From Acidilobaceae archaeon (GTDB taxonomy: Archaea; Thermoproteota; Thermoprotei_A; Sulfolobales; Acidilobaceae), in assembly GCA_026413755.1 (NCBI GenBank), contig JAOAKH010000006.1:1-64000 (forward strand): 64,000 bases of DNA. The letters run 5' to 3'. This document shows positions 25,016 to 32,959 of this stretch, in pieces (within the stretch, counting starts at the first letter, position 1; each line of letters starts with the position of its first letter). A program made the position numbers and the translations under genes. The notes below the pieces were generated by a model. That model saw nothing but the letters and a program-made list of their open reading frames with translations. It was not told the origin of the DNA and ran no database searches.

Positions 25016-26894
25016 CTACAAGGCCTTGGGCTTAAAAGTGGGGCTAGAGGTCCACCAGCAGCTGCTCACCAAGAGGAGGCTGTTCTCCCACGCGCCGCCG
25101 GAGCTCTCTGAGGAGGCAGGGGAGGTGCTCGTAAGGAGGCTGAGGCCGACGAGGAGCGAGCTAGGCGAGGTGGACCCTGCGGCCCTCTTCGAGTGGAGGA
25201 GGGGGAGGTACTACGAGTACGAGGTCTCCAACGCATCGCTCGTCGAGGCAGACGAGGAGCCCCCCCACGAGCTTGACAGGGAGGCGCTAGTCATAGCGCT
25301 CGCGGCAGCGCTAGCGCTCGGCTCCACGCCGGTTGACGAGGTCTACGTAATGAGGAAGATAGTGATAGACGGCAGCAACACCACGGGCTTCCAGCGCACG
25401 GCGCTGATAGCCATGGGCGGGAGCATAGAGGTGGGCGGCAAGGAGGTTCCGATAGAGACCATATGCCTCGAGGAGGACGCTGCTAGGAAGGTGGGGGAGG
25501 AGGGCGCAAAGGTCTCCTACAGGCTCGACAGGCTGGGGGTGCCGCTGATAGAGATAGCTACAGCGCCGGTCATCTCCTCGCCAGAGGAGGCAAAGGAGGT
25601 GGCCCTTGCTATAGGGAGGCTCCTGAGGCTCACGGGGAAGGTGAGGAGAGGCATAGGGACCATTAGGCAGGACTTGAACGTGAGCATAGCAGGGGGGGCA
25701 AAGGTCGAGATAAAGGGGGTGCAGCAGCTGGAGCTGATCCCGAAGGTGATCGAGCAGGAGGTAAGGAGGCAGCTGGCGCTGCTGGAGATAAGGGAGGAGA
25801 TGAGGAGGAGGCTCTCCGGAGATCCGGCTTCGCCGCCGCAGGACCTCACGGCCCTCCTGTCCTCCACGAAGAGCAAGGTGCTGAGGAGGGCAATAGATAG
25901 CGGAGGGGCGGTGCTGGGCATGAAGCTGAGGGGCATGAGGGGGCTGCTGGGGAAGGAGGTCTCGCAGGGCAGGCGCTTCGGGACTGAGCTCGCTGACTAC
26001 GCGAGGTTCTACGGCGGTGTGAGCGGGCTCATACACAGCGACGAGCTGCCGGGCTACGGGATAACTGCGGAGGAGGTGAAGGCAATAGAAGGGGCGCTGG
26101 GGGTAGGCAGCGAGGACGCCTTTGTGCTCGTGGCAGACCAGAGGGAGAGGGCGCTGAAGGCCCTGGAGGCCGTGGCAGAGAGAGTTAGGGCGGCCCTCGA
26201 GGGGGTGCCTGAGGAGACCAGGGCAGCGCTGGAGGACGGCACAACGCGCTTCATGAGGCCTCGGCCGGGCGCAGCGAGGATGTACCCTGAGACCGACATA
26301 CCCCCAGTGAGGGTGGGGAGGGAGCTCCTAGAGGAGGCGGAGAAGCTCAAGCCGGAGCCCCTCTCTGCAAAGCTAGAGAGGTTCGCGAAGCTCGGCATGT
26401 CGAAGGAGCTTGCGCTCGAGGCAATAGGCGACGTGAGGCTGGACCTCATAGAGAGGCTCATAGCGAAGTACTCCTCAAGCGTGCCGCCGAGCGTCATAGC
26501 CTCCCTCGTGGTGGTCACCCTCAGGGGCCTCAGGGGGAAGGGGGTGGACGTGGAGGCGATAGCTGACGAGCGCATAGAGGAGCTCGTGGACATGATAGCC
26601 AGGGGGGAGGTCTCGAAGGAGGCAGCGGAGGCAATACTGGAAGCGGTAGGCAAGGAGGGCATTAGCTGCAGGGAGGCAGCGGAGAGGCTGGGGCTGAGGG
26701 CAGTGAGCGAGCAGGAGGCAGAGGCGATAGTGGGGGAAATAGTGAGGGAGAGCTTGGCGGAGGTTAGGGCTAGAGGTCAAAAGGCAGTTAGCCTTATTAT
26801 GGGCAGGGCTATGAGTAAACTAAGGGGAAGGATAGACGGAAAGAAGGTGGCTGAGATAGTGAAGAGGAAAGTGGAGGAGGCGCTGCGCGAATGA
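25008..26894 (+). CDS. gatE: Glu-tRNA(Gln) amidotransferase subunit E
   Basis: 628 residues, GatB/GatE kinase-transferase. KVGLEVHQQLLTKRRLFS opens the cradle domain; IDGSNTTGFQRT, EEDAARKVGE and RRGIGTIRQDLNVSI are conserved. An AspRS-like insert (region near GMKLRGMRG to YGITAEE) and the C-terminal YqeY-type helices (to KRKVEEALRE) follow. It converts Glu-tRNA(Gln) to Gln-tRNA(Gln) with GatD. Its last codons and stop form the 5' stem and C box of an sRNA. Confidence 0.97.
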   Translation: MLDYKALGLKVGLEVHQQLLTKRRLFSHAPPELSEEAGEVLVRRLRPTRSELGEVDPAALFEWRRGRYYEYEVSNASLVEADEEPPHELDREALVIALAAALALGSTPVDEVYVMRKIVIDGSNTTGFQRTALIAMGGSIEVGGKEVPIETICLEEDAARKVGEEGAKVSYRLDRLGVPLIEIATAPVISSPEEAKEVALAIGRLLRLTGKVRRGIGTIRQDLNVSIAGGAKVEIKGVQQLELIPKVIEQEVRRQLALLEIREEMRRRLSGDPASPPQDLTALLSSTKSKVLRRAIDSGGAVLGMKLRGMRGLLGKEVSQGRRFGTELADYARFYGGVSGLIHSDELPGYGITAEEVKAIEGALGVGSEDAFVLVADQRERALKALEAVAERVRAALEGVPEETRAALEDGTTRFMRPRPGAARMYPETDIPPVRVGRELLEEAEKLKPEPLSAKLERFAKLGMSKELALEAIGDVRLDLIERLIAKYSSSVPPSVIASLVVVTLRGLRGKGVDVEAIADERIEELVDMIARGEVSKEAAEAILEAVGKEGISCREAAERLGLRAVSEQEAEAIVGEIVRESLAEVRARGQKAVSLIMGRAMSKLRGRIDGKKVAEIVKRKVEEALRE

Positions 26895-26946
26895 TGTCTA
26901 CTCCCGACTTCGAGGGGTGAGATGAAGGCATTTGGCTGACGCGCAG
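26883..26946 (+). ncRNA. box C/D sRNA overlapping the gatE stop codon
   Basis: Perfect 7-bp terminal stem CTGCGCG (26883-26889) with CGCGCAG (26940-26946). C box ATGATGT (26891-26897, 6/7), C' box GAGATGA (26919-26925, 6/7), 10-nt guide AGGCATTTGG, D box CTGA (26936-26939). D' is degenerate. The gatE stop TGA (26892-26894) lies within the C box. The D guide is complementary to CCAAATGCC(T), which I recall as a highly conserved archaeal/eukaryal large-subunit rRNA stretch beside helix 69. The D' side contains TACTCCCG, complementary to CGGGAGTA from the same rRNA neighbourhood. Confidence 0.8.
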
Positions 26947-27004
26947 GGATGAAGAGGCCGCTCCAGATTGAGCGGTGAAATCATCATGACGGGCTGACCT
27001 GCGC
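26941..27004 (+). ncRNA. second, tandem box C/D sRNA
   Basis: Perfect 7-bp terminal stem GCGCAGG (26941-26947) with CCTGCGC (26998-27004). C box ATGAAGA (26949-26955, 6/7), 12-nt guide GGCCGCTCCAGA, D' box TTGA (26968-26971), weak C' GTGAAAT (26975-26981), 12-nt guide CATCATGACGGG, D box CTGA (26994-26997). Its 5' stem is nearly the same segment as the 3' stem of the preceding sRNA, so only one of the two stems can form at a time in a joint transcript. Targets not identified. The 3' end lies antisense to the flavin reductase gene. Confidence 0.72.
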
Positions 27005-27547
27005 CCTGATCATTTTGCCCACCTCGTAGAACGTCCTCCCGGCGCCGTGCAGCAGCGGGCTCACCTTGCTAATGTCCCATCCCCACCTAGTGTACAGCTC
27101 CTTCCTGACGTAGGTAGCAACTACCTCGAAGACGTAAAGCCTCACCTCCCCCACGTCCATCATGGAGTGGAGCCTCCCCTCCAGGGAAGCTATAGCGTCG
27201 ACCCACCGGGGAGGCTCGACGTACTCGCTCCTCTCCAGCTTCAGCCCGAACTTAGCTACCTTGTCCACCTCCCTCCCTGAGACGCTGCCGAGCGCGTAAA
27301 CTAGCGACGCCTGGCCGCTGTGGGGGACGTTTATCGTAGCTTCCCTCCAGTGCTCCAGGCACTGGAAGGTGTAGCTCTCCCGATCTACTGCCACCGCGAC
27401 CGTAGGCGGCTCCTCGGAGACGGGCATGTTCCAGGAGGCGGGCATGGCGTTGAACCTGCCGTTAGGGCAGAAAGTTATGAGGACCACCGTGGGAGAGGGG
27501 TGTAGGACGTGGTAAAACTTGTAGCCGGCCTCCAGCTTAGAGAGCAA
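26984..27547 (-). CDS. flavin reductase-like (flavoredoxin) protein
   Basis: 187 residues with the FMN-binding split-barrel pattern: ITFCPNGRFNAMPASWNMPVS, AVAVDRESYTFQ and FTIN-like EATINVP. Such proteins bind FMN and reduce it or pass electrons; the partner is unknown. TTG start at 27547 after GAAGGGGAC; AAATATTAAC upstream is a TATA candidate. The 3' end runs antisense to the second C/D sRNA. Confidence 0.85.
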   Translation of the reverse strand: MLSKLEAGYKFYHVLHPSPTVVLITFCPNGRFNAMPASWNMPVSEEPPTVAVAVDRESYTFQCLEHWREATINVPHSGQASLVYALGSVSGREVDKVAKFGLKLERSEYVEPPRWVDAIASLEGRLHSMMDVGEVRLYVFEVVATYVRKELYTRWGWDISKVSPLLHGAGRTFYEVGKMIRAQVSPS

Positions 27548-27578
27548 GCTAGTCCCCTTCAGCGGGAGGCGCTAGGAG

Positions 27579-29525
27579 TTAATATTTGCGCCCTCGTCTG
27601 TACTCCTCCACGATCCTCTCTAAGTCCAGAGGCCTCCTCCCCCTCTCCAGCCTCTCCCTCTCTGCTCCTGCGTCCTTGAGCACCGAGGGATCTAGCAGCG
27701 CGACCTCCTCGTCCAGCTCCAGCTTAACGTACTTAGCCCTCTCGAGCACGGGCACGAGAGCGCCCCTGAGGGCGTTGGCAAGCGGGGAGTCGAGGTGGGG
27801 CAGGAGGACGGCCGCTGCGCCCTTCACCATCGCTACTGCCTCCCTCTCGAAAGCGCCCGGGTCATCAACTACTATCACCTCCCCCGCCCTCAGCCCCCCG
27901 AGCGCCCTCTCGCTCCTCCTCAGGTTTGCTGTAGTGAGGCTGGAGAGCCTCCTGGCGAGCAGGAGGTCGCCCCTCCAGAGGGCCAGCAGGAGGTCCCTCA
28001 TGCCCCTGAGCCTTTCCTGCAGCGCAGCGCCCTCCCTCTTTGCCTCCTCCAAAGCCTTCTCCAGCTCCCCTAGCCGGCCCTCTAGCCTCGCTATCTCGCT
28101 GTCCCTCAGCAGCTCAGCCCTGGCTGCCCTCCAGGCCTCCCTCAGCCTCCTCTCGTAGCCCTCTATGGCCCTCTCGAGCTCTCTGACGCGGCCCTCCAAG
28201 GCCTCCTTCTGGGCCCTCAGCACTTCGAGCTCCATGGCATATGAGCTGAGGTCCGGCTGCTGGGCCTTCCGGCCCTCGGCCCTCCTCACCTCCTTGTCCT
28301 CCTCTAGGGCCTTCTCTATGGCCCTCTCCAGCGCCTCGGCCACCGTCAGCCCCTCTATTACCCACCTCTTCACCTCCTCCCTGCTTATCTCGAAGCTCAG
28401 GTCGTCCAGCTTCCTCTCTATCTGCTCTAGCTTAGAGCGCACGCTCCCGAAGGCCTTCAGCGCCGCGGCGAGAGCGTCCCTCTGGTGAGCGTCCTCTGCA
28501 GGCTCTCCAAGCAGCCTCTCCACCAGCTCCTTCTTCTCCGCTACGCTGAGGTCCTCCGGAGGGAGGTAAAGCGTGGCGCCGAGCTGTGCCGCGAGCTTCC
28601 GGACAGTCTCAGGCGGCTCCGCTACGTCGGTGGCGACTATTATGGGCTTCCCGTAGCTGAGCACCAGGTCTATTATGGACCCCCTGTCCATCCCCTTTGA
28701 GCTAGAGGAGTACAGCAGGTTGCCCTCCACGTCCAGCACTGCGAGGCCAGTAGTAGTCCCTGCGTCGACGCCAACTATGAGGGCCCTCTCTGGCCTGCGC
28801 TGTGAGAGGAAGAGCTTGCTCCTGTAGACGGGCCTCACCTTCACCACGTAGTCCTGCCCTCTGTGCTCCTTAACCACAGCCTCCACCAGCTCCCTTGGCG
28901 CGTAGACGGTGAAGGTAGCGGACTCGAGCCCTCCCTTGCTCTCCCGGTAGAAGTAGTCGTAGTCCACCCCCGCCTTGTCGAGGGCCTCCTTTATGCTGCT
29001 AGCGGCCCCCTGGATCACGGCCCTCACCCTCCTCTGGTAGCGCTGCTGGCTCCAGCCGCCGGGCGAGGGCGATCTGAGCTTCGAGACCTGCACCACCGTC
29101 CTCTCCTCCACGCTCCTGACCACGGTCCCGTAGCCCCTGCATGCGAGGAGGGCGCAAATGTATGCTGTCTTTGCTGGGCTTAGCTTTGAGCCCTCCTCCA
29201 GAACCCCCGCCCTCCTAGCTACCTCCCTCAGGTCGAGGAACTGGCCGTCGAGCAGGGTTACCTGCACTATGGAGGACTTGGGCGGCAGGAGCGAGAGGAC
29301 CCGCAGGAGCGCCTTCTCCTCCTGAGCTAGCTCGTAAACGTTGTCGAAGCCTACTCGGCTGGGCAGGTGCTCCCAGGCGAGCCTGATGAGCTTCGCCAGC
29401 CCCACCCCCTCTGCCTTGTAGAGGAGCTTCCCCTCAGGATCTACGAAAGCCACAGCGTAGCGGGCATCCTTGCGCCCAGGGGCGCCCTGCTCCAGGTCTG
29501 CCCCCATGCACTTCTCAGAGCTCAC
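27579..29525 (-). CDS. DUF460 archaeal protein (RNase H/RuvC-like fold with coiled coil)
   Basis: 648 residues. Residues about 245-355 contain VGVDAGTTTGLAVLD and later EDAHQRDALAAALKAF, the Asp-bearing strands of an RNase H/RuvC-like nuclease fold. Residues about 360-530 are a long coiled coil; the C-terminal 110 form another conserved domain (GEVIVVDDPG). This is the archaeal DUF460 family. Its role is unknown; a nuclease in repair or RNA metabolism is a reasonable guess. The start overlaps the end of rio2 by 11 bp. Confidence 0.85.
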   Translation of the reverse strand: MSSEKCMGADLEQGAPGRKDARYAVAFVDPEGKLLYKAEGVGLAKLIRLAWEHLPSRVGFDNVYELAQEEKALLRVLSLLPPKSSIVQVTLLDGQFLDLREVARRAGVLEEGSKLSPAKTAYICALLACRGYGTVVRSVEERTVVQVSKLRSPSPGGWSQQRYQRRVRAVIQGAASSIKEALDKAGVDYDYFYRESKGGLESATFTVYAPRELVEAVVKEHRGQDYVVKVRPVYRSKLFLSQRRPERALIVGVDAGTTTGLAVLDVEGNLLYSSSSKGMDRGSIIDLVLSYGKPIIVATDVAEPPETVRKLAAQLGATLYLPPEDLSVAEKKELVERLLGEPAEDAHQRDALAAALKAFGSVRSKLEQIERKLDDLSFEISREEVKRWVIEGLTVAEALERAIEKALEEDKEVRRAEGRKAQQPDLSSYAMELEVLRAQKEALEGRVRELERAIEGYERRLREAWRAARAELLRDSEIARLEGRLGELEKALEEAKREGAALQERLRGMRDLLLALWRGDLLLARRLSSLTTANLRRSERALGGLRAGEVIVVDDPGAFEREAVAMVKGAAAVLLPHLDSPLANALRGALVPVLERAKYVKLELDEEVALLDPSVLKDAGAERERLERGRRPLDLERIVEEYRRGRKY

Positions 29526-30420
29526 TGCTCTCCCCCCTCACGTAGCTGAGCGCCCTCTCGGGGCTCACCCCCAGCCCGAAGCGGCGGGAGAAGAAGCGCA
29601 GGAGCCTCTCCAAGTCCCTCCTCAGCGCGCTCTCTGCCAGCTCCTCCTCCTTGCGCAAGTACTGCGGCCAGTCTATTACGTAGGACTTCCCGTTGCTCGC
29701 AAGCACGTTGTACTCGCTGAGGTCGCCGTGCACAATGCCCACCTCCACGTACGCCTTCCTTACCGTCTCTACGGCGGTCCTGAGGAGCTCCGCCGGGTCC
29801 TCTGCCTCCCTCAGCTTGTAGAGCTCCACGCCCTCTATGAACTCCTGGAGCAACGCATGCCTAGAGCGAGCTATGGGCTTCGGCACAAGCGCTCCCACGT
29901 CGCTCAGCTCCTGGAGCGCCCAGTGCTCCCTCTCGCAAGTGAGGATAGCCAGCCTTATCCTGTCGCCCTTCAGCTCCCCGGCGTAGAGCCTGTGCCTCCT
30001 CATGTTCCTGAACCTCCTCACGCCGCCCCTGTGGAGCTTGAGCACGGCAAGCTCCCCGCTGGGCTGCTCCACCAGGAAGGCGTCCCCCTCCTTCCCGGCC
30101 CCTATCCTCTCGCCGAGCCTCGCTATGTACCCCCTGCTCCTCAAGTGAAGGTAGGCCAGCAGGTCCAGCCCCCTGAAGGTTAGCGCAAAGCCGAGCTCGG
30201 ACTTCTTCACGGCCTTGAACTCTGCCAGCCTCTCCAGGGCCTTCGCTATGTGGGGCTCAGGCAGCTTGAGCTTCAGCTCCAGCACTTCCAGCGGCACGTA
30301 CTCGTAGCTGCTCCTCAAGGCCTCCAGGGCCCTGAGCACCCTCAGCTCAGGCCCCTCTAGGCTGAGGGCGAAGCGCTCGAGGAGCGCCCTAACGGGCCAC
30401 CACCGCGATCTATACTGCAA
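29515..30420 (-). CDS. rio2: RIO2 protein kinase
   Basis: 301 residues. An N-terminal winged helix (about 1-90) precedes the RIO kinase domain: IGAGKEGDAFLV (ATP loop), VLKLHRGG (Lys), VHGDLSEYNVL (catalytic loop) and IDWPQ (metal-binding Asp). RIO2 acts in small-subunit ribosome maturation. Just upstream of, and overlapping, the DUF460 gene. Confidence 0.95.
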   Translation of the reverse strand: MQYRSRWWPVRALLERFALSLEGPELRVLRALEALRSSYEYVPLEVLELKLKLPEPHIAKALERLAEFKAVKKSELGFALTFRGLDLLAYLHLRSRGYIARLGERIGAGKEGDAFLVEQPSGELAVLKLHRGGVRRFRNMRRHRLYAGELKGDRIRLAILTCEREHWALQELSDVGALVPKPIARSRHALLQEFIEGVELYKLREAEDPAELLRTAVETVRKAYVEVGIVHGDLSEYNVLASNGKSYVIDWPQYLRKEEELAESALRRDLERLLRFFSRRFGLGVSPERALSYVRGESSEL

Positions 30421-30434
30421 GGGGGTATTAATAG

Positions 30435-31574
30435 CTAGAGCAATATAGAGAAGTCAGGGTAAAGGTAGTAGAGCACGTACAGGCCAGCTGCTACTAACGC
30501 TGCCCCTTGCAGGACTATTGCCGCCCTGCTGTTCATGAACCCCACGATCGCGTTTGCGAGCGAGGTAGCAGAGGAGAGGGCGGTGAAGGGCAGCGAGAAG
30601 CCCAGGGCGAACAGGAGGCCGCCGAGGGATGCCTGCAGCGGGGAGCTGCCAGCTATGGCTATCAGCGTGAGGAGGAAGGGGAGGGAGCACTGCAGGCCGA
30701 GCAGCGGCGCTGCCCTCGAGAGCTGCGGTAAGTTGACGAGGGTGGGGTTAGAGGACCAGAGGGTGAGCGCCCCCCAAGCCACCACGAGGCTCGCGAGGAA
30801 GGAGGTGAGGAGGCCATAGACGTTCAGGGCTGTTACGGAGCTGAAGTAGTACGTTAGGGCGAGAAGGAGCCCTCCCGCAGCTGCTGCCGCCCACAGCGCT
30901 GCGGCTTTCTTCACTGCCTCCCTTGCGCCCGGCCTTTGTCTGGAGGTGGAGGCGTAGACTAGCAGCACCGGCAGGCTGCAGGGGGAGACGGCTGCAAGGA
31001 GGCCGAGGAAAAGGGAGCCGGAGAGGAAGGCTAGCAGCTCGAGCGCGCCGCCGGAGCCGGAGGCAGGGGCCTCGGTGCCCTTAGTTTCCTTAGCCCTCGC
31101 CAGCCCCTCCTCCACGAACTTCTTTAGCCCCTCGTACTGGTCCCCCGGGCCGAAGACCCCCACCTTCCTCGCCACTAGCGAGCCGTTCACGTAGAGGAGG
31201 AGCGTAGGGGTGCCCGGCACGTTGTACTTCCTCATTATGTTAAGGGTCTCCGCGTAGTCCCTCTGCGACATCTCGCTCAGGTTAGCCACCACCAGCTTCA
31301 CGCTGCCGTTCTCCTTTATGTACTTCAGCAGCGCGGGCTCTACTTTAGCGCAGCCGGGGCAGCCGTAAGCTTTGAAGAAGACTACAGAGGCGCCCTCCCT
31401 CGGTATGCTCTCCTCAAGCTTACGCGGGTCCGTTACCTCGAGAACCCCATCTGCTCCCCCTCCCCTCGGCTGGAGCGAAGCTATAGCTATGAAGAGGAGC
31501 CATATGAGGACGGCAAGGAGCAGCAGCCTCCTGCTCTCGTCCCCTCTCCCCCTTAGCCTGAGATCCCTCTTCAT
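30435..31574 (-). CDS. thioredoxin-CcdA/DsbD-like membrane fusion protein
   Basis: About 379 residues from the ATG at 31572-31574; the longer frame upstream is antisense to the ubiD start. After one N-terminal membrane anchor comes a thioredoxin domain with CPGC in FFKAYGCPGCAKVEP and the cis-Pro in VPGTPTLLLY. Then six or so helices with VSPCSLPVLLVY and LQCSLPFLL, the paired cysteines of CcdA/DsbD-type disulfide relays. It likely moves reducing power across the membrane to secreted or cofactor-bearing proteins. Divergent from the UbiD gene. Confidence 0.8.
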   Translation of the reverse strand: MKRDLRLRGRGDESRRLLLLAVLIWLLFIAIASLQPRGGGADGVLEVTDPRKLEESIPREGASVVFFKAYGCPGCAKVEPALLKYIKENGSVKLVVANLSEMSQRDYAETLNIMRKYNVPGTPTLLLYVNGSLVARKVGVFGPGDQYEGLKKFVEEGLARAKETKGTEAPASGSGGALELLAFLSGSLFLGLLAAVSPCSLPVLLVYASTSRQRPGAREAVKKAAALWAAAAAGGLLLALTYYFSSVTALNVYGLLTSFLASLVVAWGALTLWSSNPTLVNLPQLSRAAPLLGLQCSLPFLLTLIAIAGSSPLQASLGGLLFALGFSLPFTALSSATSLANAIVGFMNSRAAIVLQGAALVAAGLYVLYYLYPDFSILL

Positions 31575-31640
31575 AGCTCCCTTGAGCCTGCGTCTATGCA
31601 ATCTCTTAATAGAGCGGCGTATATATGCTCGGAGAGAGGC

Positions 31641-32912
31641 ATGAGAGGGGCAATATCTGAGTTCCTGCGAGAGGTTAGCGTCGAGAGGATACCCGGCGTT
31701 CTGAGGAGGGACCTCGAGGTCTCGAGGACCATAGCGGAGTGGGAGGGCAAGGGGCCTGTCATAGCTTTCCAAGTGGAGGGGGCGGAGGGAGAGAGCGTCT
31801 CAAACATGGTGGACACCCGCCATAAGCTGCTGAAGGCCATGGGGGCGAGGGAGGAGAGGGAAGCTTACCTGAAGCTCCTGGAGGCCATGAACAGCCCTGG
31901 GGAGCTGAGCATAGGAGGGGCGCCGAAGCTGAGGGAGGCCTCAAGAGGCCTCCTGAGCCTCCCGGCAGCGAGGTTTTACGAGAAGGAGAGGGGGCTTTAC
32001 GTCTCTTCCTCCATCTTCATAGCCTGCTTCGAGGGGGTATGCAACGCGAGCGTCCACAGGATCTATGTGAAGGGCGAGAGGAGGGGAGTAGTGAGGGTTG
32101 TGCCGAGGCACCTCTGGGAGCTATACAAGCGCGCTACTGCAAAGGGCCAGGACCTGCCGGTAACTGTGCTCGTCGGCGTTCACCCGGCGGTGGAGATAGC
32201 CGCTGCTACCTCTCCGCGCTTCGGGGTCTTCGAGCTGGGCATAGCGGCCAAGATCCTGGGGGGCCTAGAGGCATACGAGAGCCCCCTCCACCGAAACCCC
32301 GTGCCCGTCGGCGCAGCAGCGGTGATAGAGGGCTACTTGACGAGGGAGATGGAAGAGGAGGGCATGTTCGTGGACGTGATCAGGACCTACGACAAGGTGA
32401 GGCTTCAGCCGGGCCTGAAGGTAGAGGCAGTTTACCTTTCCGACGAGCCCACCCGCGTGATCCTCTCTGGCGGCGCAGAGTCCTCGACGCTCATGGGCTT
32501 CTCCCGCGAGGCAGCTATCTGGGAGGCTGTCTCGAGAGTTGTGCCCAGGGTGCACAGGGTGAGGCTCACGAAGGGGAGCGGCGGCTGGCTGCACGCTATA
32601 ATATCGATAAGCAAGGCCCACGAGGGGGACGGCAAGAACGCCCTGCTAGCAGCCTTTGCAGCCCACCCCAGCCTAAAAATGGCCATAGTAGTAGACGAGG
32701 ACATAGACGTAGACAGCTGGGACGAGGTAGAGTGGGCTCTAGCTACTAGGTTCCAGCCGGACGAGGACCTGCTCATCATAAGGGGCGCGAGGGGCTCCAC
32801 GCTTGACCCCAGCGCGAGGGAGGGGCTGACGTCGAAGATGGGAATAGATGCCACGAAGCCTTTGGGGGCAGGGATGGAGTACGAGCTCGCGAGGCCCCCG
32901 AAAAGGCTTTAA
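31641..32912 (+). CDS. UbiD-family decarboxylase (candidate anhydromevalonate phosphate decarboxylase)
   Basis: About 423 residues from the ATG at 31641; CTCTTAATAG at 31600-31609 fits a TATA box about 35 bp upstream. GVHPAVEIAAATSPRFG, GAAAVIEGYLTREMEEEGMFVDV and GATKPLG-like DATKPLGAG are UbiD motifs with the Glu-Arg-Glu catalytic network in place. These enzymes use prenylated FMN. In Aeropyrum a UbiD homologue works in the archaeal mevalonate pathway, making isopentenyl phosphate; this may be the same enzyme. Alternative: an aromatic acid decarboxylase. Confidence 0.85.
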   Translation: MRGAISEFLREVSVERIPGVLRRDLEVSRTIAEWEGKGPVIAFQVEGAEGESVSNMVDTRHKLLKAMGAREEREAYLKLLEAMNSPGELSIGGAPKLREASRGLLSLPAARFYEKERGLYVSSSIFIACFEGVCNASVHRIYVKGERRGVVRVVPRHLWELYKRATAKGQDLPVTVLVGVHPAVEIAAATSPRFGVFELGIAAKILGGLEAYESPLHRNPVPVGAAAVIEGYLTREMEEEGMFVDVIRTYDKVRLQPGLKVEAVYLSDEPTRVILSGGAESSTLMGFSREAAIWEAVSRVVPRVHRVRLTKGSGGWLHAIISISKAHEGDGKNALLAAFAAHPSLKMAIVVDEDIDVDSWDEVEWALATRFQPDEDLLIIRGARGSTLDPSAREGLTSKMGIDATKPLGAGMEYELARPPKRL

Positions 32913-32959
32913 GTTCGTATTTTTAAGGTTTTCAAGTGTTAAAAATATAGGGAAGAGGA

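Noticed and set aside
31575-31772. 66-residue N-terminal extension of the thioredoxin fusion
   Set aside because: It is antisense to the ubiD start and is unconserved in appearance; the ATG at 31574 directly precedes the membrane anchor.
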